NCBI GenBank assembly: GCA_018242605.1
Contig: JAFEBP010000001.1
Span: forward strand, 136,118 to 200,117
Origin: Planctomycetota bacterium
Lineage (GTDB): Bacteria; Planctomycetota; Phycisphaerae; Phycisphaerales; UBA1924
Length of the DNA: 64,000 nt
Direction of reading: 5' to 3'
Shown: piece by piece, positions 55,152 through 63,612 of the stretch
How the letters are laid out: the number at the start of each line of letters is the position of its first letter
How positions within the stretch are numbered: the first letter of the stretch is position 1
Position numbers and translations under genes: made by a program
The notes under the pieces: model-generated
The model's input: only the letters and a program-made list of their open reading frames with translations
Told to the model about the DNA's origin: nothing
Databases searched by the model: none

Positions 55152-55305
55152 CGGTGCAAGACCTCACTGTTCCGCACGGAGTGCGGTCAACGCGTGGTGT
55201 ATCACGATCGCTCGTTCGGGGCGACAACATCATGGCGATTTTGGGCGGCGGCCCGGTGGGGGCCGCGTGAGCGTGCGAGAGTACAGAACGATCAAGGAGT
55301 TGTGC

Positions 55306-57981
55306 ATGATTCGCTCGAATCGCCGGCCCGTTGGGATCAGTCGTTCCGCGAGCGCTGTGGGGCGCGCGCTGTGCGCCGCGGCGGGGGCCGCGACTCCTTT
55401 GGCCGCGTTCACGCAGGCTGGAGCCCAGTGCCCAACGGAGTGTCCACCCAACATGCAGATCCAGATTTGCTATGACGGGGGGCGCAACGACAGCTACACG
55501 CTGCCGTTTGACCTTGCGACCCCTCGGGCGGCGTTCTCGACCTGGCTGGGGGCGAGCAAAAGCTTCGACGACCCCGCGGTGAACTCACGGTTCGCGCACA
55601 CGTTCTCGAACCTGCCGTGCGGCATCGTGTCGGCGACGCTCGAGGTCCACATGCGGGCCGAGTGCGACATCCCCGAGAACGACTCGCTTAATCTGGCGTT
55701 CAATCTGGGTCCGAACACGTTCTCCTGGGGGCGGCAGATCAAGGATCTTCCGGGCGCGGGGGGCACCTGGTCGTGCCCGCAGGACAGCACCATTACGCTC
55801 AACCTCGCGGCGTTGCCGCTGGCCTCCGGCACGTTCAACCTGATCCCGCAGCTCAATGCGGATCACCGGCTGGATATGTACGTGCAGGACGACACGACCG
55901 TTGAGTACGCGAAGCTCACGATTCGTGTGTGCCCGTGCGTGGGGACGTACAGGTTTTACAGGCAGGGGTACGCGGACAACTTCGCCCCGTTGCCCCTCGA
56001 TCCGCCGACCAGTCGCCAGCCGGCCCTGACGGCGCTGCGGACGACGCCGCCGTTCCTCTGGAAAGACGATGATGACTGCACGAACGACCGGGGCTGGGGC
56101 CAGACCTTCACGGGGCTGCCGTCGGGAATAGTGCGTGCCCAGACCGCGATCCGCATGATCCCGTGCGGGGGCGGGTCCGGCAATGACTCGATGAACTTTG
56201 AGTTGCTCGCGCCGGGCGGTCCCGCCACGTTCTACCGCGGGTTCAACCTCGCGTTCATCGCGTCGGGGGGGTCTTGGCTGCCCGGGCATCCGGCGCAGAC
56301 CTTTGCGTTTGACATCGGCACGACGCTGCCGACGGCGGGGGGATCGTGCCTGAACTTCCTGGGCGCGTTGGCGGATCGCAAGTTCGACATTTACGTGCAG
56401 GACGACTCCTCGGTGGACGCGGCGGCGCTGCGTGTGTGGCCGTGCCCGCCGCTGCGGCGCATCTATGGCCTACCGATCACCGCCAACTCGAACACGGTGA
56501 TTGATTACGATCCGGCTGCACGGCGGCTCGTGGCGAGCAACCTGGGGAGCAGCGGACAGGATGGCGTTGCGGTGGATGTCGGGGGCGCGGACGGGGTGAC
56601 GTTCCACAACGACCCCATCGAATACGCGGCCCTGCCGATCGGTCGCCAGTTCAGCATCGTGCTCGAGGCGGACGTGGACGGGGACGGCGAATACGAGCCG
56701 CTGCTGACACAAACGAACAAGAAGCACTTCCCCGACGGGTTGTGGGTGGATATGCCGGTCGCTGCGGACTCCACGGCGTGCCACCGCGTGCAACTTTCGA
56801 ACTCGTTCACGGGCGAGACTGTCGAGACGTGCCTTCCCGCCGACGGGAGCGTGATGGTTGCGTCGAACCTCGTTGAGTACACCGGTTTCAAGAAGTATGT
56901 GACGCCCGCGACGCAGACGTTTGACATCTACATCAAGATCTGTGACATTCGCGGCATGCGGGCGTCGGACGGCACCATGCTCATGGGCGATACGCTGGTG
57001 CTCTCCACCGATGTCGGCGGGGGTGCGGGGCCCGAACGCTGCTCGCTCAACTGGGGCGACGAGACCGGCGGATTGCCGCCGGCGACCATGTCGTTTTTCG
57101 ATATCTTCCCTGAACTCAACGGGATTGCGTTCCATGAGTGCTGCGCGGGCGAGGGTGGGGGCGGGGGCAGCGGCGATGGTTCTATCGATACGAACTCGGG
57201 CTCCATCTCGCTCTCCAACATCGCGTCGAGCGGGCAGCAGGGAGTGACGCTTGATCTGAGTCAATCCGATGAATTCGCCACCAAGTTCGAGTTGGATTGC
57301 GTCGATACGTCCGCCCAGTGCGGTTCCAGCCTGAATCTCGACCTTTCGTTCGTTGGCTCGGTGGGCGGTGTCCCGGATCATCCGTTGGGCAACAGCCAAC
57401 TGCGGCGGAACCAGGGCTTCTTCGATATTTTCGCGGATTTCTCCGACTTGGGAACGACGATCTATCGAATCAAGATCATCAAGAGCGGTGAGGACATGAT
57501 GATGACCACCATCGATATTCCCCTCTTCCCGCACCTGCGGGCAATCACAGATGGCCAACCCAACGGATGCGGCAAGCAGGTCGCGTACATCGACGGATGG
57601 CGGACCAGTTGTTTGTGGTGGGATTTTGATCGTCAGGTTCAGTTCATCGTTCAGCCCGGCATGCCCCCGATCGTGGGCGACCAGGTGCGCATCCTCGCCG
57701 CCAACCCCACGCAGACCTTCGACTACGTGCAGACCGCGAAGCTGGTCGCGGCGGGAGTGGATGAACTTACGTTCACCGGAGCGACGCGAACGCCTCACGA
57801 GAGCGGGCCGCCGTGCCCGGCGGACTACAACGGTGACGGCGGCGTGGATGGCACGGACGTGCAGGCGTTCTTCGCCGATTGGGAGGCGGGTGTGCCCGGG
57901 GCGGACGTGAACGGCGACGGCGGGGTGGACGGCACAGACGTGGAAGTGTTCTTCGCCGCGTGGAGTAACGGCGGCTGCTGA
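55306..57981 (+). CDS. Secreted protein of unknown fold with GC-type dockerin tail
   Basis: 891 residues; AAGGAG is 6 nt before this ATG. A long basic signal segment ends near AGAQC. The N-terminal 370 residues hold two related domains: HTFSNLPCGIVSATLEVHM, MYVQDDTTVEYAKLTIRVCPC, and the similar QTFTGLPSGIVRAQTAIRM, IYVQDDSSVDAAALRVWPCPP. An internal duplication is therefore clear. The middle is beta-rich with acidic DVDGDGEYEP. Near 615 is a Gly-rich linker. The tail has CPADYNGDGGVDGTDVQAFF and DVNGDGGVDGTDVEVFF and ends in Gly-Gly-Cys. No known catalytic motif was seen; I do not recognise the main domains. Confidence 0.82.
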   Translation: MIRSNRRPVGISRSASAVGRALCAAAGAATPLAAFTQAGAQCPTECPPNMQIQICYDGGRNDSYTLPFDLATPRAAFSTWLGASKSFDDPAVNSRFAHTFSNLPCGIVSATLEVHMRAECDIPENDSLNLAFNLGPNTFSWGRQIKDLPGAGGTWSCPQDSTITLNLAALPLASGTFNLIPQLNADHRLDMYVQDDTTVEYAKLTIRVCPCVGTYRFYRQGYADNFAPLPLDPPTSRQPALTALRTTPPFLWKDDDDCTNDRGWGQTFTGLPSGIVRAQTAIRMIPCGGGSGNDSMNFELLAPGGPATFYRGFNLAFIASGGSWLPGHPAQTFAFDIGTTLPTAGGSCLNFLGALADRKFDIYVQDDSSVDAAALRVWPCPPLRRIYGLPITANSNTVIDYDPAARRLVASNLGSSGQDGVAVDVGGADGVTFHNDPIEYAALPIGRQFSIVLEADVDGDGEYEPLLTQTNKKHFPDGLWVDMPVAADSTACHRVQLSNSFTGETVETCLPADGSVMVASNLVEYTGFKKYVTPATQTFDIYIKICDIRGMRASDGTMLMGDTLVLSTDVGGGAGPERCSLNWGDETGGLPPATMSFFDIFPELNGIAFHECCAGEGGGGGSGDGSIDTNSGSISLSNIASSGQQGVTLDLSQSDEFATKFELDCVDTSAQCGSSLNLDLSFVGSVGGVPDHPLGNSQLRRNQGFFDIFADFSDLGTTIYRIKIIKSGEDMMMTTIDIPLFPHLRAITDGQPNGCGKQVAYIDGWRTSCLWWDFDRQVQFIVQPGMPPIVGDQVRILAANPTQTFDYVQTAKLVAAGVDELTFTGATRTPHESGPPCPADYNGDGGVDGTDVQAFFADWEAGVPGADVNGDGGVDGTDVEVFFAAWSNGGC

Positions 57982-58220
57982 GATGCGATGGGCGGCCCGT
58001 GGTCGGCGGCGTATGGACGAGGGCGTTGGGAGGGCCGGTTTTCGGCCCACCGCCCGGCAGGTCCCAAAACTCACGGCGCGCGTAATATCGCGCTCGGCGA
58101 CTCTCTTGTCTCTGAGGGCAGGTCCGACTTTGCGTGAATGCGCACGGTCGGGGCGTTCGGATCAAAATTGTGTTCCCTCCGGCGGGCGGCGCCGGTATTC
58201 TGTGTGATACCCGGCCACGT

Positions 58221-58841
58221 ATGTTGCAGTTGTCTTCGGGCCAAGATCTGCTGCGTTCGGGCGCTCCCGCGGCGTGGGACGCGCTGGTGGCTGCTGCGCG
58301 TCCCGCGGCGCTGCTGGTAGCGATCGAGCACCGGATGTCCGACAGCCTGCGGGCGCACACCACGCCCGAGGATGTGCTGCAGGATGCGTTGCTGCGGGCG
58401 TGGCGAGATCGCGCGGGGTTCGAGTGGCGCGGCGTGCGTGCCTTCCGCGCCTGGTTGCTGACGATCATCGACCACCGGATCAAGGACCTGGTCTCGGCAC
58501 GCAACACCCTGAAACGCGGCGGCGGGCGGATCGGTGTTTCTCTCGACGCGCCCGCAGACGACACCAGCGCGGGAGTTCCCCACGCGGTGCTGGTTTCCAC
58601 GACTCCCAGCCGAATCGCGTTGTACCGAGAGCAGGCGGCGTGCATGCGGGAAGCCCTGGCGCAGGTACACCCGGATTTGCGGGACGTCGTCCGGCTGCGG
58701 CTGTTTGAGCAGGCGTCCCCGGATCGAATCGCTTCGGAACTTGGTATCGGTGTCGCGGCGGTGCGGCACAGGCTTCGGCGCGGCGCGGAGGAGTACGAGT
58801 CGGCGTTGTCGCGGCTTCTTTCGATTCGGAGCAGGGCATGA
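58221..58841 (+). CDS. ECF-type RNA polymerase sigma factor
   Basis: 206 residues. Region 2 is TPEDVLQDALLRAWRDRAGF with RAFRAWLLTIIDHRIKDL; region 4 is LRLFEQASPDRIASELGIGVAAVRHRLRRG, a helix-turn-helix for the -35 element. It belongs to the planctomycete-expanded ECF group that lies beside Ser/Thr kinases. The stop overlaps the ATG of the kinase gene by 4 bp (ATGA), so the kinase is translationally coupled. No anti-sigma factor gene is adjacent, and regulation through the kinase is a reasonable but untested idea. Confidence 0.88.
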   Translation: MLQLSSGQDLLRSGAPAAWDALVAAARPAALLVAIEHRMSDSLRAHTTPEDVLQDALLRAWRDRAGFEWRGVRAFRAWLLTIIDHRIKDLVSARNTLKRGGGRIGVSLDAPADDTSAGVPHAVLVSTTPSRIALYREQAACMREALAQVHPDLRDVVRLRLFEQASPDRIASELGIGVAAVRHRLRRGAEEYESALSRLLSIRSRA

Positions 58842-61800
58842 GCACTGCGCCAGAGCCGGGTGTTCAGCAGGAGCACAGTTCCGAAGATCGCCGGTTCCTT
58901 GACGACGTGTTCGACAGAGCACTCGGGGAGTACGAGGAGGGGCGCCAGCCGGACGCAGCGGTGATCGCTGCGGAGCGGCCACACCTTCGCGACGAAATTG
59001 TCCGCGTGCTCGCGGTGGCCAGAGCGGCGGCGGGGGTGGATGAGACCGAAGAAGGTGAAGTGCCGACGGTGCCGGGGTACCGCATTGCGTCGAGGATCGG
59101 GCGTGGAGGGATGGGGGCGGTGTACCTGGCGCATCAGGAAGCGCTGGGCGGACGACCGGTGGCGCTCAAGGTGCTGCCCGCCGGGATGGCCATGTCGGCG
59201 GTGTCGCGGGACCGCTTCGCGGCGGAATCGCGGGCGATCGCCAGGCTGCGGCACGCCAACATCGTTTCGGTGTATGACGTCATTCACCTGCGCGGGCTGC
59301 ACGCGTACGCGATGGAGTGGATTGAGGGGGCGACGCTCCAACAACTGATCGACGCGGCTGCGGGTCAAGTTGGGGTCGATAGCGGCTCGGGGTCGCGGGC
59401 ATCGCGTCAGCAGGACCCTTCGATGCACGCCGTGTGGACGGTGCTGTCGGGACCCCGCAACATTCCGGCGCCGGAGCCCACGTATGTGCGGTTTGTGTGC
59501 CGGGTGGGCGTGCAGATCGCCCGGGCGCTCGCGGCCGTGCACGAGGCGGGCCTGCTGCACCGGGATGTCAAGCCCGGGAACATCCTGCTGCGGCGCGACG
59601 GCACCGCGCTGCTCAGCGATTTCGGCCTCGTGCGGGACGAGCAGGCGCCGCACGCGACGACGGCTTCGCAGTTCGTGGGCACGGCGGCGTACGCGGCTCC
59701 CGAGCAGATCGATCCGCGGGTCGGCGGCGTCGACGCCAGGAGCGACGTGTACGCGTTGGGAGTCACGCTGTATCACGCGCTGACCTTCACGCTGCCGTTC
59801 AAGGGGCGCAACGCGATGGAGGTGCATCGGCGGATCGAGGCCGGCGGCGCCGAGCCCATCCGCAGGGTGAATCCGAGGCTGCCTCGAGATCTTGAGACAA
59901 TCGTTGCCAAGACCATGGACGTCTTGCCGGAGCGTCGCTATCAGAACGCCTCCGACCTCGCCGATGATCTCGAGCGGCTGTTGCAACTAAGGCCCATCCA
60001 CGCCAGGCCCGCGTCCGCGGCGTACGTGGCGAGGCGGTTTGTCTCGCGCAATCCGCTGCTCGTCGGGGCCGCGGCGGCGGTGTTCGTCTCGCTGTGCGCG
60101 GGTGTGGTGGGCACGAGCATCGGCATGGCCAGGGCGGTGGCCGAGCGGCGGTTGGCCGAACGAAACGCGGCGGTGAGCCGGCGGGCCGAGTACGCGGCGA
60201 GCATCCAGGCGGCGGCTGCGGCCTTGCGGGCGGATGATTCGGAGAGCGCGATCGCGCGGCTTGAGGTTGCTCCGGCGGAGCTCAGGGGTTGGGAGTGGGA
60301 TTACCTGCGGGCGCACTGCGACGAGGCGGAGAGTTGCCTCTCATGGCCGGTCTCGAACGGGGATTCCGGGGATGCCTCGGTTGAGAAGGAGTTCGGAGAT
60401 CTGTACGGGGCCGTTGTTGTTCCCAGTGCGGTCGCCCTCGTCGATCGGCACGGTGTGATTCACTCGCGACGACGAGTTGCCCACGGGGGATGGTCGGTTT
60501 CGCGCAGCCCTGACGGAGGTCGTCTTCTCTTTCCATCGGCTCATGGCTGCCAAGTGGTGGTTCGTGACGCACAGACGTTGGAGGATGTGTGGGCGTACGA
60601 CACGCAGCGGCGGGAAGCGGTGTGTGCGGCGTGGTCGCCGAGCGGTTCGGTGATCGCGATCGGTGTGGGCCACTGGAAGTCCGGGTCGCCGGCGGACCGC
60701 ACTGTGGAACTCCTCGACGCGGCGACGGGACGTCGGCTTCAGGTCATTCAGGGCTTCCCGTACAGAGTGTCAGCCCTTGCGTTCAGTTCAGACGGGAAAC
60801 GACTGGTGTGCATCGCCAAGGGCGTCTGGGTGGCGGACACCACGAGCGGTGAAGTCTCCCGTTTGGAGGGCTTTGCCGAGGAGGATCACACCATTTTGGC
60901 GCGGGGGCGCTCGATGATCGCCGTGGCGCAGGAGGAAGTGGTTCGAGTTCTCGACGCAGCCTCGCTCGCTCCGTTGATCGGGTTACAGGGCGAGACCCGG
61001 GTAGATGCGATCGGCTTTTCCGCGGATGACCGCACGCTGTACGCCGGCTTGGGGACACGATTGATCGGTTGGGACCTCTCCACGGCTCGCCGACTTCCGA
61101 CATTGCGGGGGCACACTCGGCGCATCACTTCCATCGGGGTGAGTTCTGACGGACAAGCCATTATCACGGGATCGCTTGATGGGACGCATCGATTCTGGAG
61201 CCGCGGCGCGGTGGGGGACTTCCGGCAGATCGATGCGCATTCTGAGGCCGTGTGCGATCGGGAGATACGTCGCATCGCGTACCCCGTTTCGGACTCGAAC
61301 TTCTCGGTGGTGGTGAAGGATCTGGCTGACAACACGGTGGTGCGGACATTGGAGGGCGATCCGATCAGGTGTCATGCGATCGAGTTCTCGCCGAACGGCC
61401 GATACCTGGCGAGAAGGGCTGTCGGGCGCAGCCTCACACTGGCCGATCTGGATTCGGGCGAGCAACGGGCGATTCCGGTGGACGCCGCGTCGGAGGTTTC
61501 GTTCGCGGCATTCTCGGCGGACTCGGCGCACGTGTACACGCTCATCGACGGGCGGTTGCGGATGCTGAGGGTGCCTGACCTGACGGAAGAACGCTCTATC
61601 GAGGCCGGCCGGGTGCTCACCGGGCTGGCGATTTCGTCGGATGGGCGGTCGATTGCGGTGAGTTGGGCGGATGCGCCAGCGATGGTGCTCGATGCGGTGA
61701 CGCTCGGGGTGCGGAGCGTGCTTGGCTCGGGGGAGGACAGATTCGAGCGACTGGCGTACTCGCCGCGGGACGGGATGGTCGCGGGCGTGGACTGCAACGG

Positions 61801-62173
61801 CGGGCGCACGGCGGCGGTGTTTTCGGCGGATGGGCGGCTTCTCGCACGCACGCCGGTGATGCCAACCGGGATCGACAGCCTGTGTTTCGATCCGACCGGC
61901 GTGAGGTTGTTCGTGGCCCTCCTGGAAGGGTCCGTAAGAGTGATCGACGTGAACGGCGTGGGCGTCGAGGGCGCGGACGTGTCCAACGAGGTGCTGGCGC
62001 TCAAGGTGGGGACGCCGTGGATGAACCAGTTGCAGATCTCGCCCGACGGCCGGCGACTGTTCTGTTCGGGCGTATGGCCGGCGAAGGCGTGTTACCTTTG
62101 GGAAGTGCGCGACTTGACGCGGGTAGTGACGCCGGATCTGGAGACAGTTCCCCAGGCCCCGACCGCCCGATGA
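58838..62173 (+). CDS. Serine/threonine protein kinase with membrane span and C-terminal WD40-like repeats
   Basis: 1111 residues. The kinase domain covers about 80-380: GRGGMGAVYLA glycine loop, VALKVL (Lys near 111), LLHRDVKPGNILL (catalytic loop near 243), SDFGLVRD, GTAAYAAPEQ and the DVYALGVTLYHALT helix. All catalytic residues are present. A single membrane span lies around residues 405-428. The outer part, about 500-1111, is a series of WD40/propeller-like blades (GHTRRITSIGVSSDGQAIITGS, VSALAFSSDGKRLVC). It overlaps the sigma factor gene, suggesting a sensing kinase for that regulator. Confidence 0.9.
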   Translation: MSTAPEPGVQQEHSSEDRRFLDDVFDRALGEYEEGRQPDAAVIAAERPHLRDEIVRVLAVARAAAGVDETEEGEVPTVPGYRIASRIGRGGMGAVYLAHQEALGGRPVALKVLPAGMAMSAVSRDRFAAESRAIARLRHANIVSVYDVIHLRGLHAYAMEWIEGATLQQLIDAAAGQVGVDSGSGSRASRQQDPSMHAVWTVLSGPRNIPAPEPTYVRFVCRVGVQIARALAAVHEAGLLHRDVKPGNILLRRDGTALLSDFGLVRDEQAPHATTASQFVGTAAYAAPEQIDPRVGGVDARSDVYALGVTLYHALTFTLPFKGRNAMEVHRRIEAGGAEPIRRVNPRLPRDLETIVAKTMDVLPERRYQNASDLADDLERLLQLRPIHARPASAAYVARRFVSRNPLLVGAAAAVFVSLCAGVVGTSIGMARAVAERRLAERNAAVSRRAEYAASIQAAAAALRADDSESAIARLEVAPAELRGWEWDYLRAHCDEAESCLSWPVSNGDSGDASVEKEFGDLYGAVVVPSAVALVDRHGVIHSRRRVAHGGWSVSRSPDGGRLLFPSAHGCQVVVRDAQTLEDVWAYDTQRREAVCAAWSPSGSVIAIGVGHWKSGSPADRTVELLDAATGRRLQVIQGFPYRVSALAFSSDGKRLVCIAKGVWVADTTSGEVSRLEGFAEEDHTILARGRSMIAVAQEEVVRVLDAASLAPLIGLQGETRVDAIGFSADDRTLYAGLGTRLIGWDLSTARRLPTLRGHTRRITSIGVSSDGQAIITGSLDGTHRFWSRGAVGDFRQIDAHSEAVCDREIRRIAYPVSDSNFSVVVKDLADNTVVRTLEGDPIRCHAIEFSPNGRYLARRAVGRSLTLADLDSGEQRAIPVDAASEVSFAAFSADSAHVYTLIDGRLRMLRVPDLTEERSIEAGRVLTGLAISSDGRSIAVSWADAPAMVLDAVTLGVRSVLGSGEDRFERLAYSPRDGMVAGVDCNGGRTAAVFSADGRLLARTPVMPTGIDSLCFDPTGVRLFVALLEGSVRVIDVNGVGVEGADVSNEVLALKVGTPWMNQLQISPDGRRLFCSGVWPAKACYLWEVRDLTRVVTPDLETVPQAPTAR

Positions 62174-62197
62174 GCCGCCTGCGGCGAGAATAAAGAA

Positions 62198-62545
62198 TGG
62201 AGCCGTGGGGAATTGAACCCCAGTCCCGTGACAGTCAATGCGCCGCTTCTACGCGTGTGTCCTGTTGATTTGATCTCAACGCGGCGGTCGGGCAAAGGCA
62301 CCCTACCGCCGAATCCAGCCCGCGGAGTTGTCTCATCGGTGACGCCGAGGGCGTCCGTCACCGACCAGCCTGAAGTTTTCACCGCGCCCGCCATCAGGCG
62401 TCACGAGCGCGATGCGTGGCCAGTTAGGCCGCGAGACGGTAACCGCTGTTAGCAGTTAATAGTTTGCACGCTTTTTACGAGGCCCGCGTGCGCCTCGACG
62501 CGCCACGTCGCATCTTCCCTGCCCGGTCGAATCCAGTTCGGCCCC
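62198..62545 (-). ncRNA. ssrA: Transfer-messenger RNA (tmRNA)
   Basis: On the minus strand, the 5' end reads GGGGCCGAACTGGATTCGAC and the 3' end GACTGGGGTTCAATTCCC then ACGGCTCCA, with a genomically encoded CCA. Bases GGGGCCG and CGGCTCC form the 7-bp acceptor stem with one G-U pair, and GGTTCAATTCC is the T-arm. The length is 348 nt, a normal single-piece tmRNA. The likely tag frame is 62453-62424: resume codon GCT, giving ANSGYRLAA then TAA. It rescues stalled ribosomes with SmpB (not in this window). Confidence 0.95.
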
Positions 62546-62749
62546 AGTTGTCAAAGATCAATCAGCATATGCGCGGGGTAAGACAATTGTTCGCATTCGG
62601 ACGCGGAATCTCGTGGGTGATGGGGGTGTCTTGATCGTGGATGCCTGCTATCATCTCAACCCCCGTCGCTCGGGGCCGTGCCGCGTCGGCACCCGTACCC
62701 GAGCCAAACAAGACCAGGACGGAGCGGCCCCACAAGGCCGACCATAGCA

Positions 62750-62992
62750 ATGAGCAAGTTCGCCCGCTTCGGAAACGTTCAGAAGACCTCCGTGACCACC
62801 AAGTCCGCCAAGGGCGTGCTGCACGTGGACTGGAAGGATGTCGAGAACCTCCGCAAGCTGATGAGCCCCAACGGGAAGATCCTGGGCCGCAAGCGACTGG
62901 CCACCTCTGCTCGCGAGCAGCGGATGCTCTCGGCCGCGATCAAGCGGGCCCGGTTCATGGCTCTCCTGCCGTACACCTCGGCGACTCTGTAA
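62750..62992 (+). CDS. rpsR: 30S ribosomal protein S18
   Basis: 80 residues, a normal S18 length. The conserved core is seen as VDWKDVENLRKLMSPNGKILGRKRL, TSAREQRMLSAAIKRARFMALLPYT, matching S18's central helix and the C-terminal IKRAR-ALLP. It binds 16S rRNA with S6. rpsF, rplI and ssb, its usual companions, are not adjacent, so it stands alone next to ssrA. The upstream 200 bp hold no other gene that I can support. Confidence 0.92.
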   Translation: MSKFARFGNVQKTSVTTKSAKGVLHVDWKDVENLRKLMSPNGKILGRKRLATSAREQRMLSAAIKRARFMALLPYTSATL

Positions 62993-63067
62993 GCCGTTTT
63001 ACTGTCACGACCTTCGCGTCGCTTCGGGCCTGTAAACCCGGGGCGTCGTTTCACGCGCGAGCCGTTC

Positions 63068-63607
63068 ATGAGCGACCAAGTTGATCTTCTCAGACGGGCG
63101 CCGATCTGGAGGGACTACCCGGCGCTGCTCAAGCGGCATGGATTGTCGGTCGAGGCCCCGCTGCCCCCTCCGGCGGACCGGCACGAGGCGATGCGGCGGG
63201 CGATCGATCTGCTGTGGGGCGGTGTGGGCTCTACCGGGATTTCGTGGGTTGGTTTCTACGAGAAGCTGCCCGGATCGGACGAGATGGTGTTGGTGTGCCG
63301 CGAACCCAAGCCGGCATGCTCGCCGATCGGACTGCACGGGATGTGCGGGCGCGGCTGGCGGGAACGGCGGCCGATCATCATCGCGAATGTGCGCACACTG
63401 GGGCCCAACTACATCGCGTGCGACCCGAAGGACCAGTCGGAGTTGGTGGTGCCGGTGATCGCGGCGGACGGATCGTGCGATGCGGTGCTGGACGTTGACA
63501 GTTACGACATCGGCGCGTTTGACGAGCATGACGCGATGGGCATGACCAAACTGATGGTGGCGTTAGGCTTGACGATCGGTATGAGTGCTGCGCCGATGCG
63601 GCTGTGA
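63068..63607 (+). CDS. GAF-domain free methionine-(R)-sulfoxide reductase-like protein
   Basis: 179 residues, near the family's usual 160-180. A single GAF domain with SWVGFYEKLPGSDEMVL, then CSPIGLHGMCG, IIIANVRTLGPNYIACD and QSELVVPVI. Three cysteines fall where the fRMsr family has its catalytic and resolving residues (about 84, 93 and 118), and ACD plus SELVVP are family hallmarks. It should reduce free methionine-R-sulfoxide, protecting the methionine pool. The spacing between the first two cysteines is nine rather than ten residues. The pseudouridine synthase gene converges on it, with 5 bp between. Confidence 0.85.
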   Translation: MSDQVDLLRRAPIWRDYPALLKRHGLSVEAPLPPPADRHEAMRRAIDLLWGGVGSTGISWVGFYEKLPGSDEMVLVCREPKPACSPIGLHGMCGRGWRERRPIIIANVRTLGPNYIACDPKDQSELVVPVIAADGSCDAVLDVDSYDIGAFDEHDAMGMTKLMVALGLTIGMSAAPMRL

Positions 63608-63612
63608 GCCGG

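Noticed and set aside
58032..58048. GGGCCG-GTTTT-CGGCCC hairpin after the 55306-57981 gene as a terminator
   Set aside because: The stem is only 6 bp and no U run follows. It may still stop transcription, but the evidence is too weak to list.
62092..62394. Minus-strand frame across the ssrA locus
   Set aside because: It lies inside the tmRNA, whose acceptor stem, T-arm and tag are clearly recognisable.
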